Part shown: positions 34,087 to 37,488 of the stretch, piece by piece
How positions within the stretch are numbered: the stretch's first letter is position 1
Layout: the number at the start of each line of letters is the position of its first letter
Source of the DNA: Comamonadaceae bacterium
GTDB lineage: Bacteria > Pseudomonadota > Gammaproteobacteria > Burkholderiales > Burkholderiaceae_C
Length of the DNA: 37,488 nucleotides
NCBI GenBank assembly: GCA_947476015.1
Contig: CANJOS010000011.1
Span: 1-37,488 of the forward strand
Reading direction: 5' to 3'
Translations under genes and position numbers: made by a program
Notes under the pieces: model-generated
Database searches by the model: none
Seen by the model: only the letters and a program-made list of their open reading frames with translations
What the model was told of the DNA's origin: nothing

Positions 34087-35070
34087 TTACTCTAATGAAA
34101 TATTGAGTGACTTAACAATGGGTGCCCACTTAAGAGTCAGCCCTTTAATAAACTCGGCTGTTTCTTGTTTGGACATTGGTTTCGATACCATGTTGCCTTC
34201 TAGAACTCTTTTTTTGATTTCGGTTTCTGTAAGCGCACTCATGAGCGCACTGCTAAGTTTGTCGACAATGTGTGGTGGCGTTTTGGGTGGTGCGTGGATT
34301 CCACCAAATGCAGTCAAACTTACTTCTGGAAAACCTAGCTCTGCCATGGTTGGCAAATTTGGAAGGGTTGGCCATCTTTCTGGATACGCAACCGCTAATG
34401 CTCGCAGCCGACCCTGTTCAACAAGCCTGATTGCACCAGCGTCCCACATGAAGTCAATTCTTCCTGCGATGAGATCAGTGCTAGATTCATTGAGACCCTT
34501 GTATGCAACGTGAACCAGTTCCTTAATTCCTGCTTTGTTTTTGAATAATTCACCAACTAAATGATTAGGTCCACCAATGGCGTGAGTTCCATAACTTAAG
34601 CCTGTAGGTGTTGTCTTTGCCGCCTTAACTAAATCATCAACAGATTTAAAGGGTGAATCATTTCTGACAATCAAATAAGAGGAGACTTGCCCTATTAATC
34701 CGATTGGTATAAGGCTGTCTGGATCGTACGATAAATTTTTTTGTAAAAGTTTGTTCAGAACATTGGAACCAATCGTGCTAAAGAAAAGTGTATAGCCATC
34801 GGGTGCTGCCTGTGCTACGTATGCAGCACCAATATTTGTTGAGGCGCCTGGTTTAAAGTCAATGATAAAGGGTTGCCCTAATTTATCTGACATTGATTTT
34901 AAGACAGCTCTTGTCGTAACCTCGGCACCAGGTCCAAAGGGGAATACAAGTTTGATAGGTTTATTTGGATAGTCAGTTTGAGCCAAGGATGTATTGATCG
35001 CACTTGGTAGAAGTACGGACGTTAATAGAAAATCTCTTTTTGTTAGCTTTGACTTAAAAACGTTCATCAT
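34087..35070 (-). CDS. Bug family (TctC-like) periplasmic substrate-binding protein 5
   Basis: A 327-residue exported paralogue with a signal peptide ending near SLAQ and mature start TDYPNKPIKLVFPFG. The first ligand loop is GPGAEVTTRAV instead of GGxxDxxAR, again losing the Asp, but PDGYTLF is present. The central phrase is LNKLLQKNLSYD, and it ends SLNISLE like genes 1 and 2. It is 29 bases after an alpha/beta hydrolase gene and five bases before the SDR gene. No membrane subunit is adjacent, so it must use a transporter encoded elsewhere or act as a sensor protein. Confidence 0.88.
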   Translation of the reverse strand: MMNVFKSKLTKRDFLLTSVLLPSAINTSLAQTDYPNKPIKLVFPFGPGAEVTTRAVLKSMSDKLGQPFIIDFKPGASTNIGAAYVAQAAPDGYTLFFSTIGSNVLNKLLQKNLSYDPDSLIPIGLIGQVSSYLIVRNDSPFKSVDDLVKAAKTTPTGLSYGTHAIGGPNHLVGELFKNKAGIKELVHVAYKGLNESSTDLIAGRIDFMWDAGAIRLVEQGRLRALAVAYPERWPTLPNLPTMAELGFPEVSLTAFGGIHAPPKTPPHIVDKLSSALMSALTETEIKKRVLEGNMVSKPMSKQETAEFIKGLTLKWAPIVKSLNISLE

Positions 35071-35099
35071 CGCGAATTCCTTTTTAATTGGATTCTTTG

Positions 35100-36017
35100 T
35101 TAATTGCTCAAAGTCTCTTTGAAAAAATCTTTCATATGATTAACAACTACCTGAAATATTTCAGGATTGCGTGGCTCATAAACATCAACATGGTTTGCAT
35201 TAGGAATAATGACTAACTTTTTAGGCTCGTGAGCTTTGGCATAAAAGCTCTTAGCTTCAAAGACTGAAACAATCGTGTCTCGCTCTGTGTGAATAAACAT
35301 AAGAGGCCGTGGTGTGATGCGATCTAGATAATTTTCAGGCGCAAAATCTTGCAAGTGGTCATAGTTTTCCAGGGGGTACCCCTCTGGATACTTTTCTGCA
35401 ACTTTGTACATCGTGACAATTGAGTCCGCTTCTGCTCGGCCAGATGGAACTAATTCATCATATGGAACACGTCTAGACTGACCCGTCATCACTCTTTCGA
35501 TACGATCAATTTTCATCATGTCTTCCCAGTCGAGACGCTGTGAGTAGGTTCGCTTGTCCTTTGCGCTTCTACCGCAGTCAGCGGATGATCCAACCGAAAC
35601 AGCACATCGAATGTTTTCATCATGAGCTGTCGCCATCATGCCAACACTGCCGCCAAAGCTGGTTCCGTACAAACCAATTCGATTGACATCCACGTCAGGT
35701 CGTTGACGCAAATAAATCATGGCACTCAATACATCGGTGACTTGATCCCAAGGCTTATTTTTAAGTTTCACACCTTCACTTTCACCGAATCCCCGATGAT
35801 GAAAGTCCAAGGTATTGAACCCAGCAGCAGAAAGTTCGCGAATATAACCCGGCATGTATATTTCTTTTCGACCGGTATACCCGTGCAAACAAAGGATAGT
35901 GGGCATAGGTTGCCCTTCCTGTGCGCCAGCAGCTCTCGTGAATTGACCACTTATTTTTAGTCCATCACTGTAAAAATAAATTTCTTCATGATGAGGTTGG
36001 TAGTTTTTGTTGGTCAT
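35100..36017 (-). CDS. Alpha/beta hydrolase (COG1073-like), copy B
   Basis: A 305-residue cytoplasmic hydrolase of the dienelactone-hydrolase/X-Pro-peptidase-like group. The nucleophile elbow is LYGTSFGGSVGM with Ser120, the oxyanion region is LCLHGYTGRKEIYMPGY, the acid probably Asp in HTERDTIV and the base His in NANHVDVYEPRNP. It is highly similar along its whole length to the protein of 36134-37042, clearly a tandem duplicate. Substrate could be an ester, lactone or thioester; nothing in the sequence decides. The 116-base gap upstream has only a small AT-rich inverted repeat. Confidence 0.88.
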   Translation of the reverse strand: MTNKNYQPHHEEIYFYSDGLKISGQFTRAAGAQEGQPMPTILCLHGYTGRKEIYMPGYIRELSAAGFNTLDFHHRGFGESEGVKLKNKPWDQVTDVLSAMIYLRQRPDVDVNRIGLYGTSFGGSVGMMATAHDENIRCAVSVGSSADCGRSAKDKRTYSQRLDWEDMMKIDRIERVMTGQSRRVPYDELVPSGRAEADSIVTMYKVAEKYPEGYPLENYDHLQDFAPENYLDRITPRPLMFIHTERDTIVSVFEAKSFYAKAHEPKKLVIIPNANHVDVYEPRNPEIFQVVVNHMKDFFKETLSN

Positions 36018-36133
36018 GAATGTCCTGTCATTGACGATTGAAAGATTTATTAAAAATTCATACTAAATGAAGATGAAACGATTGCAAATCATTAGATTTA
36101 ATGTTGTAAATCAGAAAAAGTGATCCATGGAGT

Positions 36134-37042
36134 TCATCGCAAATGAAGGTTGAAAAAATCAATCATGTGACCAACAACGACTTTAAAAACATCAGGATTT
36201 CTAGGTTCATAAACATCAACATGGTTTGCATTAGGAATAATGACCAGTTTTTTGGGTTCTTTGGCCTTTTCATAAAAGTGTTTAGATTCTGAAACTGCAA
36301 TCATTGTGTCTTTCTCTGTATGCAAAAAAAGAACGGGTCGGGGTGATATCCGATCAACATATTTTTCAGGTGAAAACCCAGCTGAGTGATCGGAATTTTC
36401 AATGGGGTATCCTTCCGGATATTTCTCGTCGACCTTGTACATGGTCGAAATAGAGTCGCGTTCGGCTCGACCAGATGGTGCAAGCTCACCATAGGGAATC
36501 CGGCGTGATTTCCCAGTCATCACACGCTCGATACGATCGATCTTCTTGACCTCTTCCCAATCTAGCCTGTCAGAGTAGGTTCTGAGGTTATAAGAGTTTC
36601 TTAAACCATCAGCAAATGATCCTACAGCCACCGCACAACGAATCGTTTCATCAAGCGCTGTGGCCACCATGCCAGTTGAACCGCCATAACTTGTTCCATA
36701 AAGTCCGATGCGTTCAGGATCTACATCGGATCTCTGTCTCAGGTAAATCACTGCACTGTGAATGTCTGTGACTTGATCCCATGGTTTACAGCGCAATTTA
36801 ACGCCTTCACTGTCGCCGTATCCGCGATGAAAAAATTCTAGAGCGTTATAACCTGCAGCTGAAAGCTCACGAATATAGCCTGGCATATAGATTTCTTTGC
36901 GGCCCGTATAACCATGAATACAAACGACAGTAGGACTGCGACTGCCTGTTTTGGCGCCTGCAGCTGGCGTAAAGTGACCCGCAATTTTGAGTCCATCAGC
37001 ATAAAAATGAATGGCTTCTTGTTTGGGATGGCTTGTGCTCAT
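36134..37042 (-). CDS. Alpha/beta hydrolase (COG1073-like), copy A
   Basis: A 302-residue paralogue of the neighbouring hydrolase, with Ser118 in LYGTSYGGSTGM, HTEKDTMI carrying the acid and NANHVDVYEPRNP the base. Long stretches such as GYTGRKEIYMPGYIRELSAA are identical between copies, while the segment after the nucleophile (GSFADGLRNSYN versus GSSADCGRSAKD) differs and probably shapes the substrate pocket. It is the first gene of the minus-strand block and is divergent from the acyl-CoA synthetase gene, with a 225-base shared control region. Retention of both copies suggests distinct substrates or dosage. Confidence 0.88.
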   Translation of the reverse strand: MSTSHPKQEAIHFYADGLKIAGHFTPAAGAKTGSRSPTVVCIHGYTGRKEIYMPGYIRELSAAGYNALEFFHRGYGDSEGVKLRCKPWDQVTDIHSAVIYLRQRSDVDPERIGLYGTSYGGSTGMVATALDETIRCAVAVGSFADGLRNSYNLRTYSDRLDWEEVKKIDRIERVMTGKSRRIPYGELAPSGRAERDSISTMYKVDEKYPEGYPIENSDHSAGFSPEKYVDRISPRPVLFLHTEKDTMIAVSESKHFYEKAKEPKKLVIIPNANHVDVYEPRNPDVFKVVVGHMIDFFNLHLR

Positions 37043-37170
37043 GGCATGAATCCAATCTGGTGTGAAAGATAAACATCCTAAGCAAGGGCTAGTTGGAGTA
37101 CAAATTATTTGATGTGATTGTCAGTATTAAGAATTTTGATACGTCTATTTTGAGGATGCCGCGTATCAGG

Positions 37171-37195
37171 TTCACTAATGTTCAGCATCAGTGAA
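37171..37195. promoter_or_regulatory. 25-base imperfect palindrome upstream of the acyl-CoA synthetase gene
   Basis: TTCACTAATG (37171-37180) and CATCAGTGAA (37186-37195) pair at nine of ten positions around a 5-base centre. Just before it, GATACG (37138-37143) and CGTATC (37162-37167) form a second, more widely spaced inverted repeat. Both lie in the divergent gap between hydrolase and synthetase genes and are good candidates for operators. Confidence 0.45.
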
Positions 37196-37267
37196 GATAA
37201 TTAGCCAAACTGATTAATTTTTTATAGGATCTTTATCTGAATTCAAACCAACTCCAAAGAAAAGCCA

Positions 37268-37488
37268 ATGCGGGTAACGATTCCCAAGAATGCGAATAGC
37301 AAAGAATTGCTAAGCGTGAGTGCTACATTCAATTTCCAAGGCCGCGTCATGGATGCTGCGACTCAGGCTCATCGAGGTGCGCAACTAGCAGGGGGCTTGA
37401 TCGCTTTGGGCTTGGGCGAAGGTGACGTTTTGGCAGTTTTGTTGCGAAATTCCGAACTTTTTGTGGACGTCATTCATGCTTGCCGCCA
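37268..37488 (+). CDS. Acyl-CoA synthetase / AMP-dependent ligase, N-terminal part (3' truncated)
   Basis: An open frame from ATG 37268 runs off the right edge; 73 residues are visible. The segments FNFQGRVMDAATQAHRGAQL and GLIALGLGEGDVLAVLLRNS followed by ELFVDVIHACR are the usual N-terminal helices of ANL-superfamily acyl-CoA synthetases (the GLGxGDxVAVLLRNSxEF pattern). The ATP-binding motifs lie beyond the window. It would activate a carboxylic acid as its CoA thioester, which suits the last step of the neighbouring catabolic block. The ribosome binding site is weak, so a different start is possible. Confidence 0.75.
   Translation, partial: MRVTIPKNANSKELLSVSATFNFQGRVMDAATQAHRGAQLAGGLIALGLGEGDVLAVLLRNSELFVDVIHACR

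Noticed and set aside
36070-36110. Small inverted repeat AAATC/GATTT between the two hydrolase genes
   Set aside because: Five base pairs in an AT-rich gap are expected by chance.

Overview
The window looks like a chromosomal stretch of a betaproteobacterium, most likely order Burkholderiales and Comamonadaceae-like. This is inferred from the large number of Bug-family (TctC-like) periplasmic binding proteins, the GtsABC-like sugar ABC transporter, a mid-range GC content and protein-level resemblance; no rRNA or tRNA is present to fix the taxon. Base composition is not uniform by eye: about 3.8-8.4 kb is clearly GC-rich, 8.7-20 kb is intermediate, and 22.7-37.4 kb is AT-rich.

Layout. (1) 1-807: the 3' end of a KefB/KefC-type cation:proton antiporter with an RCK (TrkA-N) domain. 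(2) 1030-3761: a TonB-dependent receptor broken by an apparent 1-base deletion near 1423. (3) 3783-8418, minus strand: a tight operon of sugar-binding protein, two ABC permeases and a signal-less Cys-type sulfatase, with no ATPase gene. (4) 8480-8690: a decayed IS3-type orfA fragment with an in-frame stop; a matching IS-end remnant sits at 22653-22693 in the same orientation, so the two bracket about 14 kb. (5) 8745-19994: a sugar locus of three transcription units. Minus-strand ThuA-like, Gfo/Idh and XylB-like SDR genes are divergent from a plus-strand CUT1 ABC transporter (binding protein, two permeases, MalK-type ATPase) followed by a sugar isomerase-like TIM barrel and a second Gfo/Idh enzyme. 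Facing these on the minus strand are a second isomerase-like gene and xylR. (6) 20261-22577: an HtrA-like protein that has lost two of its three catalytic residues, and a beta-hydroxyaspartate-aldolase-like PLP enzyme. (7) 22721-26951, minus strand: Gfo/Idh, TetR regulator, flavin reductase, luciferase-like flavin monooxygenase and alpha/beta hydrolase, divergent from a LysR regulator. (8) 27029-37042: the LysR gene, five Bug-type binding proteins, a Kelch-propeller protein, an SDR and two closely related alpha/beta hydrolases, in two convergent blocks meeting at a long nested hairpin (32175-32219). (9) 37268-end: the start of an acyl-CoA synthetase (AMP-ligase) gene.

How the genes may work together. 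The XylR-controlled locus has uptake, an aldose dehydrogenase and two oxidoreductase/TIM-barrel pairs plus ThuA, but no xylose isomerase or xylulokinase. This suggests oxidative use of an aldose or of a glycoside, possibly by the non-hydrolytic 3-keto-glycoside route; that is inference. The sulfatase operon would import a sulfated sugar and desulfate it in the cytoplasm, perhaps borrowing the MalK-type ATPase at 14658-15740. The right-hand 15 kb looks like a catabolic island for a small hydrophobic or carboxylated compound: orphan Bug proteins capture it, a two-component flavin monooxygenase oxidises it, hydrolases and SDRs process it, and an acyl-CoA synthetase activates the product. The substrate cannot be read from the sequence.
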